This document shows positions 7,151-17,453 of a stretch of 59,465 bases of DNA, one piece after another. The position numbers and the translations under genes were made by a program. Within the stretch, counting starts at the first letter, position 1; each line of letters opens with the position of its first letter. Under the pieces are notes generated by a model. The model was not told the DNA's origin, searched no databases, and was given only the letters and a program-made list of their open reading frames with translations. Location: assembly GCF_000496695.1 (NCBI RefSeq), contig NZ_BAUJ01000016.1:1-59465 (forward strand), written 5' to 3'. Origin of the DNA: Vibrio halioticoli NBRC 102217. GTDB taxonomy: Bacteria > Pseudomonadota > Gammaproteobacteria > Enterobacterales > Vibrionaceae.

Positions 7151-9565
7151 ATGAAATCTCATATAGCCTTTTTATTATTGTGGGTTAGTTTTTCTGCTTG
7201 TTCGCAGAATTGGAATTTTCCTGTGCCTTTGTATCGCGGACAAACTTTGTTATCTGAAGTGAATATCATCACCGATGGAGAAAACTTAATTGGGGTCAAT
7301 GCGACTGAATTACACAGTCATTTGAAAAATCAAATCACATCAGAAGTGTCGCAACAATTGCTCACTTTTGGTAATAAAATTGTCACTCAAGAAGAGTTAT
7401 ACAATATTGGGATTGATCTCAGATTTGATTATTTAGATTTGAGCTTAAATTTGCATTTAAATAAAGACAATGCCAAACAAAATGACTTAAGTTTTGATAT
7501 TCCCTATGAAACGCCTGTTTATACGGAGTCTGGTTTTTTTGCTTGGCACAATATCTTTAATCTCACCGCCAATTACGTGGACAGCACTCAAATTATAGAC
7601 CCTGTAGATTGGCGTGTTGAATGGATAACCGCCACTAATTTTGGTGGATACAAGGGCTTAAATTTAGACGGGTCAATTTACGCTTCGCCGAGTAATTCAA
7701 CGCAAAATAGCGAGATAGAAGTGTACCGCGGTGATTTACGAGCGTTTGTCGACCGCCCCAGTTATCCGCTCCGACTGACAGTTGGAGATATTCAGCCTTA
7801 TACCACAGGGCATTTACCCTCAGTCACATTGGGCGGGATAGCGTTAGAAAGGTTATGGAATCGATTACAACCGAGCCGAAATATTCAAAGTGGCGGTTCG
7901 CAGGAAGTGTATTTGGTCGAGAGTGCCACTATTGCCGTTTATATAAACGATACTTTTTATGGTGATTTACGTTTAGCGCCGGGTCGATATAGCATAGATG
8001 ATTTGCCGTTACGCCAAGGAAATAACGATATTCGTTTAGAGATCCGCTATCAGTCAGGGCGGCGTGAAGAAATTTCTTATAGTCAGTTTTTTAATACTCG
8101 ATTATTAAAAATGGGTTTTAGTGATTATGGGATTTATACGGGGTTGTCTTCAAACGTTGATAATCGGAAATATCAATATGACCAAGAGCAATACTTAGTT
8201 CAGTCTTATTACGACTACGGTCTTACGCAGTGGTTAACGGTTGGTATCAACGGTCTTTATCATCCTTTAGGGCAAATCGGTGGTATCAGCCTAGGGTTGG
8301 GGACAGGTGCATCAAGTATCGGGTTTCGAGGAAGCGTACTTAATTACGATGATGTGGATGTGATAGGAGGGGTAGCCTCAATCGATTACTCCAGTACATT
8401 TTTGGAAGGGGTGAGTTATGGGTCTCCCAATTTTAGAGCCAGTGTTGAGTCATTCTATGATTATCGCCCAATCCCTTGGGATATCACTCGCGACTTAGAA
8501 ACCGGAACCAGCGCCATTGTTGATTATACTTATCGATTTAGCTCAAATTTAAATTTAAGCCCTTCTTTTCAAATCGATTATTTGCACTCCCCAGATAGGT
8601 ACGATCTGGCGGCGCAATTAGAATTGCAATGGATCTATCAAAACTTTGATATCACTCTTGGCGCAGAGTATCTCGAAGCAGGGGGGAGCACTGAGACAAG
8701 CGATACCAATTTCTATTTTGTGGTGGAGTGGGATTGGTATTCGGATAGTGGGGATTACGAAGCACTTGCGCAGTATTTTAGCCAAGGTAATCGTTCGCGG
8801 GCCAGTTTTACTAAATACAGTTCTAACAGTGTTGGCGGTTATGGCTATCAAGTTGCTGGAGAGTATAGCGATGCTTTTGAAAACTATGAGGTGCGAGCAG
8901 ATTATATAGGCAACCGTTATTCAGCTGAGGTTGATGTCGAACGTTTAGTTGATAGAAATGCTGATGTGGAAACAAATGCGGTATCTGGGCGAATTTCCAG
9001 TGGTTTTACTATGGTGGATAGCCATTTATCTTGGAATAGAGGCTATCGTGGGCCGGCGGTTATCGTTAACGTTCATGATTCACTTGATGTACCGGTCTAT
9101 ATTAATGAATTTACAGATTCCTCCCCAGAAGCGATAGCCACCACTGGGTTAAGCAATGCCGTGCCTTTATATGGTGGTCATTCTGCCAGTTCGTTTGACG
9201 TTACTATACCGCAGGCGCCGATTGGTTATGATTATGGTTCTGGGTACTATCAAATTACGGCGGGCACTTATACTGGGCACTCTGTGGTTGTCGGCTCCGA
9301 TAATACCAAAACCGTTATTGGTTCGTTAGTGGCGGCTAATGGTGATGCTATTGCGCTGAGAAACGGTGTGGTTGTTGGGCAAGGGTTGCGGCGCAGTATC
9401 TTTACCAATAAAGCAGGACGATTTGCAATTGAAAGGATGAGTGATGGTGAGTTTGAAGTGACCATTATCGGAGATCCTTCGTTTAAAGGCATATTAGTGA
9501 TCGAGAATACGCAAAGTAATCTCATTTATTTATCGCCTTTGAGTTTAGAAGAGGTGAACCCATGA
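7151..9565 (+). CDS. Outer-membrane usher of the archaic pilus system (CsuD type)
   Basis: Outer-membrane pore that receives chaperone-subunit complexes and exports the growing pilus. 804 residues, in the usual range for ushers of this class. An N-terminal signal is followed by an N-domain, a long beta-barrel region rich in alternating Tyr/Asp/Ser strands, a plug-type segment (EVYLVESATIAVYINDTFYGDLRLAPGRYSIDDLPLRQG is the family pattern around residues 255-295) and C-terminal domains. The signal region ends FSAC; a lipid anchor is possible but its lipobox is poor because of Phe at -3. The ribosome site is weak, so translation may depend on the chaperone gene. It overlaps the next gene by 4 bases (ATGA). 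Confidence 0.9.
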   Translation: MKSHIAFLLLWVSFSACSQNWNFPVPLYRGQTLLSEVNIITDGENLIGVNATELHSHLKNQITSEVSQQLLTFGNKIVTQEELYNIGIDLRFDYLDLSLNLHLNKDNAKQNDLSFDIPYETPVYTESGFFAWHNIFNLTANYVDSTQIIDPVDWRVEWITATNFGGYKGLNLDGSIYASPSNSTQNSEIEVYRGDLRAFVDRPSYPLRLTVGDIQPYTTGHLPSVTLGGIALERLWNRLQPSRNIQSGGSQEVYLVESATIAVYINDTFYGDLRLAPGRYSIDDLPLRQGNNDIRLEIRYQSGRREEISYSQFFNTRLLKMGFSDYGIYTGLSSNVDNRKYQYDQEQYLVQSYYDYGLTQWLTVGINGLYHPLGQIGGISLGLGTGASSIGFRGSVLNYDDVDVIGGVASIDYSSTFLEGVSYGSPNFRASVESFYDYRPIPWDITRDLETGTSAIVDYTYRFSSNLNLSPSFQIDYLHSPDRYDLAAQLELQWIYQNFDITLGAEYLEAGGSTETSDTNFYFVVEWDWYSDSGDYEALAQYFSQGNRSRASFTKYSSNSVGGYGYQVAGEYSDAFENYEVRADYIGNRYSAEVDVERLVDRNADVETNAVSGRISSGFTMVDSHLSWNRGYRGPAVIVNVHDSLDVPVYINEFTDSSPEAIATTGLSNAVPLYGGHSASSFDVTIPQAPIGYDYGSGYYQITAGTYTGHSVVVGSDNTKTVIGSLVAANGDAIALRNGVVVGQGLRRSIFTNKAGRFAIERMSDGEFEVTIIGDPSFKGILVIENTQSNLIYLSPLSLEEVNP

Positions 9566-10377
9566 AGTTTTTGATTGGTCTAATAGTGGTGATGTATTCG
9601 CAATTTACTTTTGCCGAGTGCCGAGGTAGTTGGGGGATATCGACTCAAAATGTACACAGTAACGATATAGAGAGTACCCCGAAAATTCGCGTTGAAATCG
9701 AGCTCAGTGATGCATTGCGAAAGTGTGGTTTAAAAGGGTTTTTATTAAAAACCGAAGAAAATGGGCAGATACGTTTTAAACAAAAGCAAAGCAGCATGTT
9801 AGCTAATGTTACTGATGAACAAGGCAGGGCTTATAATGCTCTGAAGAATAAGCAAATATTCATTCCTATTATAGGAAATAGTGCCAGACAATCTTTTCAA
9901 CTTTGGTTTGCAGATGATGGGCATCATCGCCCCGGCATTTATTCCGCAAACCTCACATTAGCGTTATTTGATGTCAAACGTTCAGCTAAAAAACGAAAAG
10001 CATCAGTGCAAATATATCCTTATTTATCGATAAACTTGTATAGCCCTTCCATCAAGAATAACACCCTAGATTTTGGCGTTTTAACCTCGGGGAGTCGCAA
10101 ACGAGTAGAGCTTGGGGTGTATTCTAATACTTCATACTCCATTGAAGTTGAGTCAAAGAATGGCGCATTAATCCACAGTCAGAACGAAGGGGAAGTGATT
10201 CGTTATTCTGTTAGTTTAGATGGCAAGCCCATTCATTTTGGTTCTGCTATTCCTTTTTCACCACCATCGGCATCAGGACATAGAAAAGAAATGGAGTTTC
10301 GTGTGGGCTCTGTGGAAGGTGCTATAGCGGGCCGTTATAAAGACACAGTAACGATTACAGCAACCGCCAGACCATAA
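9562..10377 (+). CDS. Two-domain SCPU pilus tip subunit/adhesin (CsuE-like)
   Basis: Probable tip subunit that mediates attachment. The 271-residue protein has a signal peptide (MKFLIGLIVVMYSQFTFAEC), a divergent first domain with two cysteines (AECRGSW and LRKCGLKG) and a second domain with the SCPU pattern (LDFGVLTSGSRKRVELGVYSNTSYSIEVESKNGALIH, then GRYKDTVTITATARP at the end). This two-domain plan matches the tip protein CsuE rather than a single-domain pilin. The start overlaps the usher stop. It is the last gene of the operon and is followed by a long hairpin shared with malK. Confidence 0.8.
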   Translation: MKFLIGLIVVMYSQFTFAECRGSWGISTQNVHSNDIESTPKIRVEIELSDALRKCGLKGFLLKTEENGQIRFKQKQSSMLANVTDEQGRAYNALKNKQIFIPIIGNSARQSFQLWFADDGHHRPGIYSANLTLALFDVKRSAKKRKASVQIYPYLSINLYSPSIKNNTLDFGVLTSGSRKRVELGVYSNTSYSIEVESKNGALIHSQNEGEVIRYSVSLDGKPIHFGSAIPFSPPSASGHRKEMEFRVGSVEGAIAGRYKDTVTITATARP

Positions 10378-10423
10378 AAAGACCCCTTTAATTCCTATCT
10401 GATGCAGAAATTAAAGGGGTCTT
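10376..10423. terminator. Bidirectional hairpin between the pilus operon and malK
   Basis: GACCCCTTTAATT (10381-10393) pairs exactly with AATTAAAGGGGTC (10409-10421). The A run just before the left arm gives a good T tail for the minus strand (malK). The plus-strand tail is weak, so it serves malK best, but its position ends both convergent units. Confidence 0.8.
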
Positions 10424-10478
10424 AGTGGGGTTCTAGCTTTCGTTGGCTTTAAGGCTTTATTACATACAGTCTGTAAAC

Positions 10479-11603
10479 TTATGCCTCAGGAATACTCGCG
10501 CCAACTTCTTGATGTAAACGGCGGCAAGCGCGTCCATCATCGTGGAATAGGTGACAGCGTTTAGGATCAATGCCGATGGCGTAGTGATCGCCAGGCTCAA
10601 CTTCTAAGGTATCAGGTTGTCTAAAGTTGATATCAGTATCTGCGCTTTCCACCGACAAGTACACTTGCGTTTCTTGCCCAAGTTTTTCAACTATGGTCAC
10701 TTCACCTTCAATGGTTGCTTCTGAAGAATCAGACATTAATAAGTGCTCTGGGCGGATGCCTAATGACATACGTTCACCGACGATGACCGTGGTACCATCG
10801 ACAGGAATATTAAACGCCACTTTGTTTTCTAGCTCAACTTTGACATGCGTTGAAGAAGCTTCGATAGCGTGCACACTAATGAAATTCATTTTAGGTGAGC
10901 CGATAAATCCAGCCACAAAGCGGTTTTGTGGGTAATGGTATAAATCTAGTGGTCGGCCAACTTGAGAAACATGGCCTCCGTCTAATACCACGATTTTATC
11001 GGCCATGGTCATAGCTTCAACCTGATCGTGGGTTACGTAGATCATGGTACAACCTAATTGACGTTGTAACTTAGTGATTTCACTGCGCATTTGCACACGC
11101 AATGCCGCATCAAGGTTAGATAACGGTTCATCCAATAAGAAGACTTCAGGTTGTGATACTAAAGTACGACCAATTGCTACACGTTGGCGTTGACCGCCTG
11201 ATAGCGCTTTCGGTTGTCGGTCTAAAAGATGTGTCAGTTGTAGAATATCAGCGGCGTGCTTAACGCGTTTTTCTGTTTCGGCTTTGTCTGCTTTTGCCAG
11301 CTTCATACCAAAAGACATGTTGTCGTATAAATTCAGGTGCGGGTAAAGAGCGTAAGACTGAAACACCATACCAACGCCACGTTTAGAAGGCTCAACATCA
11401 TTCATTCGTTGTTCGCCGATGTACAGATCGCCTGACGTAATGTCTTCTAGGCCGGCAATACAACGTAACAGAGTTGATTTACCACAACCTGATGGACCAA
11501 CGAACACGACAAATTCGCCTTCGTGAATATCTAGGTCGACGTTTTTAGAGATCTCTACGTCACCGTAGGATTTACATACATTTTTTAGCGTGACACTGGT
11601 CAT
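10479..11603 (-). CDS. malK: Maltose/maltodextrin ABC transporter ATP-binding protein MalK
   Basis: ATPase that powers maltose import and, in enterics, also holds the activator MalT inactive. 374 residues, about the E. coli size. Visible motifs: Walker A (GPSGCGKST), Q-loop ([11 protein letters not shown]), signature LSGGQRQR, Walker B ([12 protein letters not shown]), switch histidine ([10 protein letters not shown]), and the C-terminal regulatory (OB-fold) domain with GIRPEHL. It is divergent from malE across a 700-base region with MalT-like and CRP-like sites. The other subunits are encoded at 12312-16038. Confidence 0.97.
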   Translation of the reverse strand: MTSVTLKNVCKSYGDVEISKNVDLDIHEGEFVVFVGPSGCGKSTLLRCIAGLEDITSGDLYIGEQRMNDVEPSKRGVGMVFQSYALYPHLNLYDNMSFGMKLAKADKAETEKRVKHAADILQLTHLLDRQPKALSGGQRQRVAIGRTLVSQPEVFLLDEPLSNLDAALRVQMRSEITKLQRQLGCTMIYVTHDQVEAMTMADKIVVLDGGHVSQVGRPLDLYHYPQNRFVAGFIGSPKMNFISVHAIEASSTHVKVELENKVAFNIPVDGTTVIVGERMSLGIRPEHLLMSDSSEATIEGEVTIVEKLGQETQVYLSVESADTDINFRQPDTLEVEPGDHYAIGIDPKRCHLFHDDGRACRRLHQEVGASIPEA

Positions 11604-12039
11604 TTGAGTGGATCCTCAATATTAATTTTACCCATTAGCACTCATTTATGGTTATTGATTATTCCATGAGCACTAAAATAGAAATTCAGAAGTAATTGTT
11701 CAATATATTCTTTAGAGAACAGGAAAGAAAAAAGGTGATGAACACAAAACACGAAGATTAATGACTCACCCTAAGAGTCAATAACTTCAGCCTGTTTTGG
11801 TCACATCACCTGACCATCTCCAATTCTAGCTAATATCCCCCGCATCTTAGTCTCCGTGTTCCCCGTAATGATGTTCATTGCGCACGTCAATTAAGTTACT
11901 ACTAGCCAGGTTTGAAATGTAATCCCAACAAACAAGTTAGAAAAGGGTTCTTACCATCCATATCTCGGATGTTGTTAGTTTGTGCAATTTGGTGGTGTCA
12001 TACATCCTCCCGAACGGCTTTTTTGTGGGGGGAGTAGCA

Positions 12040-12049
12040 GGGGAGGAGG
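12040..12049 (+). promoter_or_regulatory. MalT-like box
   Basis: GGGGAGGAGG agrees with the MalT consensus GGGGA[TG]GAGG. It lies between malK and malE with further partial boxes near it. A MalT gene is not in this window. Confidence 0.65.
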
Positions 12050-12135
12050 GGTAAATCACCCCCTATTGAATAAACGGATCAACCTCTCTTTTATTCGGGT
12101 ATTTCTGTTGATTTTAATCACATTTATAGACTTTA

Positions 12136-12151
12136 TGTGATTCGCGTCACT
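12136..12151. promoter_or_regulatory. CRP-cAMP site upstream of malE
   Basis: TGTGATTCGCGTCACT differs from the TGTGA-N6-TCACA consensus only in the last base. Position about 160 bases before malE fits CRP activation of mal genes. Confidence 0.75.
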
Positions 12152-12208
12152 GTTACTAAGAGAGCTCGATCACGAAAATGCGTTCATTTATATAGGGCGT
12201 AGTAGTCA

Positions 12209-12241
12209 GGATGATGATGATTCATAGCGACTAGCGGATGA
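12209..12241 (+). promoter_or_regulatory. Pair of MalT core sites proximal to malE
   Basis: GGATGA occurs at 12209-12214 and 12236-12241 in the same orientation, 71-103 bases before the malE start. Two promoter-proximal direct MalT boxes are usual in front of MalT-dependent promoters. Inferred from the short core motif only. Confidence 0.45.
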
Positions 12242-12311
12242 TAGATGCTGAAATTTGGCTTTCAGGAATAACTTTGATAGCCCTACACATATAATAAAAA
12301 GGATTACACAC

Positions 12312-13490
12312 ATGAAAAAAGCTCTAAGTACAGTGGCACTTGGAACACTTGTTGCGCTTGGTTCTTTTGGTGCTCACGCAGCAATTCAAGAAGGTCAACT
12401 GACTATCTGGATCAACGGCGATAAAGGTTATAACGGACTGGCTGAAGTGGGTAAACGCTTTGAAGAAGATACAGGCATTAAAGTGACTGTAGCTCACCCT
12501 GATGGCTTAGAGTCTCGCTTCCCTCAAGTGGCTGCAACTGGTGACGGTCCAGACATTATTTTTTGGGCACACGATCGCTTCGGTGGTTACGCAGAAGCCG
12601 GTTTACTAGCTGAAATTAAACCATCTAAAGAAATCAAAGACGGCATTGTTGATTTTGCATGGGATGCAGTGAACTTCCAAGGCAAAACCATCGGTTACCC
12701 TGTAGCTATCGAAGCTCTAGCTCTTATCTACAACAAAGATCTTGTACCTAACCCACCAAAAACTTGGGAAGAAGTAGCGGCTCTTGATGCTAAGCTAGCA
12801 AAAGATGGCAAAAAAGCGATCATGTGGAACCTAAAAGAACCTTACTTCACATGGCCACTAATGGCCGCTGACGGTGGTTACGCATTCAAACATACTGATG
12901 CTGGTTATGATGTTAAAAACGTAGGCATTGATAACGCTGGCGTTAAAGACGCAATGAACTTCATCAAGTCATTAGTAGATAGCAAAGTGATCTCTGCGGA
13001 CATGGATTACTCTATTGCGGATTCTTCTTTTGCTAAAGGTGATGTTGCACTTACCATCAATGGTCCTTGGGCATGGGGCGGTTATGACAACAAAGTGAAC
13101 TATGGCGTAACGACGCTACCGACGTTCAAAGGTCAGGCTTCTTCACCGTTTGTTGGTGTATTAACGGCTGGTATTAGCACTGCGTCACCAAACAAAGATC
13201 TTGCGGTTGAGTTCCTTGAGAACTACTTGCTGACTAACGAAGGCTTACGTGACGTAAATAACGATAAGCCACTGGGCGCGGTTGCACTAAAATCGTTCCA
13301 AAAAGAATTAGCTGCTGATCCGCGCATTGCTGCAACAATGGCAAGTGCTGAACACGGTGAAATCATGCCGAACATTCCGCAAATGAACACTTACTGGAGT
13401 TCAGCGAAAAACGCCATCATCAATGTTGTCGATGGTCGTCAATCGGTAGATGCGGCTCTAGAAGACGCTAAAAAACAAATGCTTAAGTAA
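12312..13490 (+). CDS. malE: Maltose/maltodextrin-binding periplasmic protein MalE
   Basis: Periplasmic receptor that captures maltose and maltodextrins for MalFGK2. 392 residues with a signal peptide ([23 protein letters not shown], mature [20 protein letters not shown]). Family motifs include [16 protein letters not shown], the sugar-stacking aromatics in [14 protein letters not shown], and [18 protein letters not shown] near the C-terminus. The ATG at 12312 is preferred over an upstream in-frame start at 12255 because AAAAAGG lies just before it and the signal peptide begins there. A strong hairpin between it and malF should keep MalE in excess. Confidence 0.97.
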   Translation: MKKALSTVALGTLVALGSFGAHAAIQEGQLTIWINGDKGYNGLAEVGKRFEEDTGIKVTVAHPDGLESRFPQVAATGDGPDIIFWAHDRFGGYAEAGLLAEIKPSKEIKDGIVDFAWDAVNFQGKTIGYPVAIEALALIYNKDLVPNPPKTWEEVAALDAKLAKDGKKAIMWNLKEPYFTWPLMAADGGYAFKHTDAGYDVKNVGIDNAGVKDAMNFIKSLVDSKVISADMDYSIADSSFAKGDVALTINGPWAWGGYDNKVNYGVTTLPTFKGQASSPFVGVLTAGISTASPNKDLAVEFLENYLLTNEGLRDVNNDKPLGAVALKSFQKELAADPRIAATMASAEHGEIMPNIPQMNTYWSSAKNAIINVVDGRQSVDAALEDAKKQMLK

Positions 13491-13497
13491 ACCCTTT

Positions 13498-13519
13498 AAG
13501 GAGGGGGTAACCCCTCCTT
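13498..13519 (+). terminator. malE-malF intergenic stem-loop (attenuator)
   Basis: AAGGAGGGG (13498-13506) pairs with CCCCTCCTT (13511-13519) over a GTAA loop, followed by a moderately T-rich stretch. Similar stem-loops after malE are known to lower malFG expression relative to malE. Confidence 0.75.
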
Positions 13520-13557
13520 ACTTTTCTCTATTTATTATTCGCTAGTAGGTTCTTTTT

Positions 13558-15135
13558 ATGCAGACAGTTCAATCTTCTGGTTCTGTTGAGACTCCTTCCG
13601 TTGCCGGAAATACTAAATCAGTATTGAAATGGGCAACCCTTGGCTTAGTCGGAATTGTAAACGGTTATGCAACCGTCTTGATGTATTCTCGTGGAGAAGT
13701 AGCTTTTGCTATTCTCACACTGATTTTAACGGCGTTAGCGCTATATATCTTCGGTAGTAAGAAAACCTACGCACATCGCTATATTTATCCTGGTATTGCG
13801 GGAATGATTTTATTCATTCTTTTCCCGCTGGCTTATACCGTTAACTTGGCATTCACTAACTACAGCGCGAAGAACCAACTGACACTCGACCGTGCGCAAA
13901 CGGTTCTGGTTAATCGCACTTTCCAAAGTGGTGACAGCTATCCATTTCAACTGCTCAAAACCGCTGGTGGCCATATTATTGCGCTGCAAGACGGTGAGCA
14001 TACTCTAGTTACGCGAGAATTTAGCTTAACTAAAGATGTGACCAGTAAAGATCTACAACTCACCGCCATTGATGCGAACTCAGTTCAAGGTACTAAAGAG
14101 CCAATTAAAAGCATTATTAAAGCTCGCCCGATATTGAGTAACATTGATCTGATTAAGCCCAACGGTGAAGCTGTCCGTATGAGTGGGTTGCGTAAATTTG
14201 CTGGTGTCGAACCGCTGTTTACGTTGCAAGCCGACGGTCAAACTATGCTCAACAACGAAACCGGTGAAACCTTCATGCCCAATATGGACGTGGGTTTTTA
14301 TCAACCGGTAGATGCCAATGGAGAATTTGTTGGTGATACAGTTTCGCCTGGCTTTATTGTTGGAATAGGCACTGGCAACTTCGAGCGTGTTTGGAAAGAC
14401 GATGGTATCAAAGAGCCATTTATCTCGATATTCATCTGGACCGTAGTGTTCTCAGTATTAACGATTATTTTTACTCTTGTGATCGGCTTGGTATTGGCGA
14501 GCGTAGTGCAGTGGGAAGAACTGAAAGGACGTGCTATTTATCGCGTGTTGCTCATCTTACCTTATGCGGTGCCGGCGTTTATTTCCATATTGATATTTAA
14601 AGGTTTGTTTAACCAAAGTTTTGGTGAAATAAACTTGGTGCTCAGTCAGCTGTTTGGTATTTCGCCAAATTGGTTCTCTGACCCGTTCTTAGCCAAAACC
14701 ATGGTGTTGATTGTGAACACTTGGCTCGGTTTCCCGTACATGATGATTTTGTGTATGGGGCTATTAAAAGCTATTCCTGATGATTTGTATGAAGCTTCTG
14801 CAATTGATGGTGCAGGTCCATTTAAGAACTTTTTCCACATCACAGTGCCTTTGATGATTAAACCAATGACGCCGCTATTGATTGCCAGCTTTGCGTTTAA
14901 CTTCAATAACTTTGTCATGATTCAGCTATTGACTAATGGTGGTCCAAACATGATAGGTACCTCAGAGCCGGCCGGTTATACCGACTTGTTGGTGAGCTAC
15001 ACCTACCGTATCGCCTTCGAGGGCAGTGGTGGTCAAGACTTTGGTCTAGCAAGTGCTATCGCAACGCTTATCTTCCTATTGGTGGGTGGTATGGCACTAC
15101 TTAACCTTCGTTTCACTAAGCTATCTCAAGATTAA
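13558..15135 (+). CDS. malF: Maltose ABC transporter permease MalF
   Basis: Larger permease subunit of the maltose importer in the inner membrane. 525 residues, near the E. coli size. N-terminal membrane helices are followed by the large periplasmic P2 loop (about residues 105-275) that contacts MalE, then the core helices. The EAA loop that docks on MalK is EASAIDGAGPFKNFFHITVP. It lies 67 bases after malE and 12 bases before malG. Confidence 0.96.
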   Translation: MQTVQSSGSVETPSVAGNTKSVLKWATLGLVGIVNGYATVLMYSRGEVAFAILTLILTALALYIFGSKKTYAHRYIYPGIAGMILFILFPLAYTVNLAFTNYSAKNQLTLDRAQTVLVNRTFQSGDSYPFQLLKTAGGHIIALQDGEHTLVTREFSLTKDVTSKDLQLTAIDANSVQGTKEPIKSIIKARPILSNIDLIKPNGEAVRMSGLRKFAGVEPLFTLQADGQTMLNNETGETFMPNMDVGFYQPVDANGEFVGDTVSPGFIVGIGTGNFERVWKDDGIKEPFISIFIWTVVFSVLTIIFTLVIGLVLASVVQWEELKGRAIYRVLLILPYAVPAFISILIFKGLFNQSFGEINLVLSQLFGISPNWFSDPFLAKTMVLIVNTWLGFPYMMILCMGLLKAIPDDLYEASAIDGAGPFKNFFHITVPLMIKPMTPLLIASFAFNFNNFVMIQLLTNGGPNMIGTSEPAGYTDLLVSYTYRIAFEGSGGQDFGLASAIATLIFLLVGGMALLNLRFTKLSQD

Positions 15136-15147
15136 GGAGCAATAACA

Positions 15148-16038
15148 ATGGCTATGGTACAAGGCAAAAACCTTAAATACCGTGTTTGGGCAACGCATAT
15201 TGCTCTGTGGATCTTCTTGTCGTTGATTATCTTCCCTTTGTTGATGGTTATCGCCATTTCATTTCGAGAAGGTAACTTTGCAACAGGTAGCTTGATTCCT
15301 GATAATCCTTCTTTAGAGCATTGGAAGTTAGCGCTTGGTTTATCTGTGACCCACGCTGATGGTAGCGTGACACCGCCACCGTTCCCTGTGTTGTTATGGT
15401 TATGGAACTCAGTGAAAGTTGCAGGCATTACTTCAATTTTGATTGTGGCGCTGTCTACCACCGCAGCATATGCGTTTGCTCGCATGCGCTTTAAAGGCAA
15501 AAACACCATCTTAAAAGCGATGATGATTTTCCAAATGTTCCCTGCGGTGTTGGCGTTGGTGGCTATCTATGCACTGTTTGATAAATTAGGTCAGTACATT
15601 CCATTCTTGGGGCTAAATACCCATGGTGGCCTTATCTTCTCGTACCTTGGTGGTATAGCGCTGCACGTTTGGACCATTAAAGGTTACTTTGAAACGATTG
15701 ATAATTCGTTGGAAGAGGCGGCAGCTCTGGATGGCGCAACCCCTTGGCAAGCGTTCCGTTTGGTATTGTTACCTCTGTCTGTGCCAATTTTGGCAGTGGT
15801 GTTTATCCTATCTTTCATCGGCGTTGTGGGTGAAGTGCCAGTGGCATCATTGCTACTTTCGGATGTGAACTCATACACGCTAGCGGTAGGCATGCAACAA
15901 TATCTTTACCCGCAAAACTACTTATGGGGCGATTTTGCTGCAGCCGCTGTATTGTCAGCATTGCCGATTACGATTGTGTTCTTATTGGCACAGCGTTGGT
16001 TGGTTGGCGGCTTAACTTCCGGTGGTGTGAAAGGCTAA
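15148..16038 (+). CDS. malG: Maltose ABC transporter permease MalG
   Basis: Second permease subunit of the maltose importer. 296 residues, six membrane segments, with the EAA loop [20 protein letters not shown] for MalK contact. AAGGAG at 15134-15139 precedes the ATG. The C-terminus ends [10 protein letters not shown], like E. coli MalG, whose last residues reach into the sugar site of MalE. An intrinsic terminator follows. Confidence 0.96.
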   Translation: MAMVQGKNLKYRVWATHIALWIFLSLIIFPLLMVIAISFREGNFATGSLIPDNPSLEHWKLALGLSVTHADGSVTPPPFPVLLWLWNSVKVAGITSILIVALSTTAAYAFARMRFKGKNTILKAMMIFQMFPAVLALVAIYALFDKLGQYIPFLGLNTHGGLIFSYLGGIALHVWTIKGYFETIDNSLEEAAALDGATPWQAFRLVLLPLSVPILAVVFILSFIGVVGEVPVASLLLSDVNSYTLAVGMQQYLYPQNYLWGDFAAAAVLSALPITIVFLLAQRWLVGGLTSGGVKG

Positions 16039-16064
16039 GCGGATTTATTGCTTACTCGAAAATG

Positions 16065-16094
16065 AAAAAGGAAGCTGCAAAGCTTCCTTTTTTA
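16065..16094. terminator. Intrinsic terminator after malG
   Basis: AAAAAGGAAGCT (16065-16076), GCAA loop, AGCTTCCTTTTT (16081-16092). A runs on one side and T runs on the other allow it to end both malG and the convergent gene at 16100. Confidence 0.9.
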
Positions 16095-16099
16095 ATGGC

Positions 16100-16342
16100 T
16101 TAAATATTTTCAATATTGGATGGTGCATGCCCTAAGTGCCGCATCAGTACGTATACGCTTTCCTGATGCAGAGCGACTTTTCTAAATAAGTGAGAGAAGA
16201 CAGGATCGCCCCCAAAGCATTCATTGATGTAGTGATCAATGCGTTCATTCGAATAGCCTTCAACGTACATGGTTCTTACCCATTGATACTCGACGGCTTT
16301 TTTATCCTTTATGACATCAATTCCTAGTTTTATCTCGTGCAT
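16100..16342 (-). CDS. Small hypothetical protein
   Basis: 80 residues, no signal peptide or membrane segment (MHEIKLGIDVIKDKKAVEYQ at the start). Not recognised. It ends at the shared terminator with malG and has AAGAG at a plausible distance before the ATG, which supports it being real. The mix of charged and aromatic residues suggests a small folded cytoplasmic protein. Confidence 0.6.
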   Translation of the reverse strand: MHEIKLGIDVIKDKKAVEYQWVRTMYVEGYSNERIDHYINECFGGDPVFSHLFRKVALHQESVYVLMRHLGHAPSNIENI

Positions 16343-16829
16343 GTTATCTCTTAACTTATGTCTTTTTATAGAAGCGATCCGTGAGGCATGATCTTGTAAT
16401 AATGTGATTCAAGGGCTTTATGTTTGGTTGTCTAAGTTTTAGAATCCAATGCGTTAATCCCTTACTCCTATGCTGATGGCAGATTTAAACAGAGTTAAAT
16501 GAAAATATGATTACAGTTAAGTTTCATTCTTATGTATTCATATGAATATTTAACTATGAATCACAATTCATTATTTTTTGACGAAAAACACACTAAATAA
16601 TAAGTCGGATTGGGAGAGGGATCGCAGGCTTGTTGAAGAAGAACATAAGCAATTTGATTGTGAATCAAAAACTTAAGCAATGTAGTTAAACACTGTATTG
16701 CTGTTTGTGGTATATGCAATCAAAGATTGACAAAACTCTGTTATAAAAATAGATATAGCTTGTTAGAATACGCGCAGCGAAAGCCTTGTTTAGATGCATA
16801 TGGCTTAGAACACAGATTGGTTAAGTCAC
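16343..16829. other. A+T-rich intergenic region with a promoter
   Basis: No gene seen. TTGACA (16727-16732), a 17-base spacer and TAGATA (16750-16755) form a good sigma-70 promoter for the gene at 16830. The rest holds short A+T-rich inverted repeats without a clear role. Confidence 0.5.
16727..16755 (+). promoter_or_regulatory. Sigma-70 promoter for the secreted protein gene
   Basis: Perfect -35 TTGACA and 4/6 -10 TAGATA with 17-base spacing. The predicted start is near 16762, about 68 bases before the ATG at 16830. Confidence 0.55.
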
Positions 16830-17453
16830 ATGTTAAATATTTTGAAAGTCGCACTGATAGGCTCTGTATTGATGGCGGGAGTCGCAAACGCAGATTCATA
16901 TACTAAACATGACTTAAAACATAGCGCCAAGCTGTACAAAGTAAGCGAAGTACATTTAGACAGTCGTTGTGAGCACTCTCAATTTAACCTGCCTAAATCT
17001 CTGGTGGTAAAACCCGGTGCGCTCAATGATGTCATCATTCAATCTAGCGTACAGTTTCATCGAGGTATTCAAGACCCTTACCTATATGAATCTGATTATG
17101 TCTATAACCAAGTAAAAAGTAAGCTGTTACTGAGTACTCATTGGTTATGTGAAATCAAACAAAATAGAACAAACCCTCGATTGTGGTTGGTTCCGTCTGT
17201 TGTTCGAACTTCAGGAAGTGGCGCATTTTATTATTTGGATGTAAATCAAAAGCATCAAGGCCACTATTCTATCGCTCAAGAGTTGTTCTTAGGTGATCGC
17301 ATCGAAATTGAATCTTTAGTTTATAAACAGAATACGGTCGAGCTTAGTTTTAAACAACACAGCCTCAGCCAATCTATGGCAGAAAAACCTAACCAATTGA
17401 TTACGAGAAGATTTACGCTTTCTGACAGTCGACTTTTTGAACGCAAGAATTGA
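16830..17453 (+). CDS. Exported hypothetical protein
   Basis: 207 residues with a signal peptide (MLNILKVALIGSVLMAGVANA, mature DSYTKHDLKH). Not recognised. The mature part is mixed alpha/beta with two cysteines, SRCEHS and WLCEIK, which could form one disulfide in the periplasm. The ribosome site is weak. It precedes the M23 peptidase gene by about 210 bases on the same strand, and a cell-envelope role is only a guess from that neighbour. Confidence 0.65.
   Translation: MLNILKVALIGSVLMAGVANADSYTKHDLKHSAKLYKVSEVHLDSRCEHSQFNLPKSLVVKPGALNDVIIQSSVQFHRGIQDPYLYESDYVYNQVKSKLLLSTHWLCEIKQNRTNPRLWLVPSVVRTSGSGAFYYLDVNQKHQGHYSIAQELFLGDRIEIESLVYKQNTVELSFKQHSLSQSMAEKPNQLITRRFTLSDSRLFERKN

Larger units (their letters stand above)
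11604..12311. promoter_or_regulatory. Divergent malK/malE control region
   Basis: About 700 bases with no coding frame seen. It carries a G-rich MalT-like box (12040-12049), an inverted one (CATCCTCCC, 12003-12011), two GGATGA cores (12209-12214, 12236-12241) and a CRP-like site (12136-12151). This is the expected layout for MalT and CRP-cAMP control of the divergent mal operons. It is longer than the E. coli malK-malE gap of about 270 bases. Confidence 0.75.
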
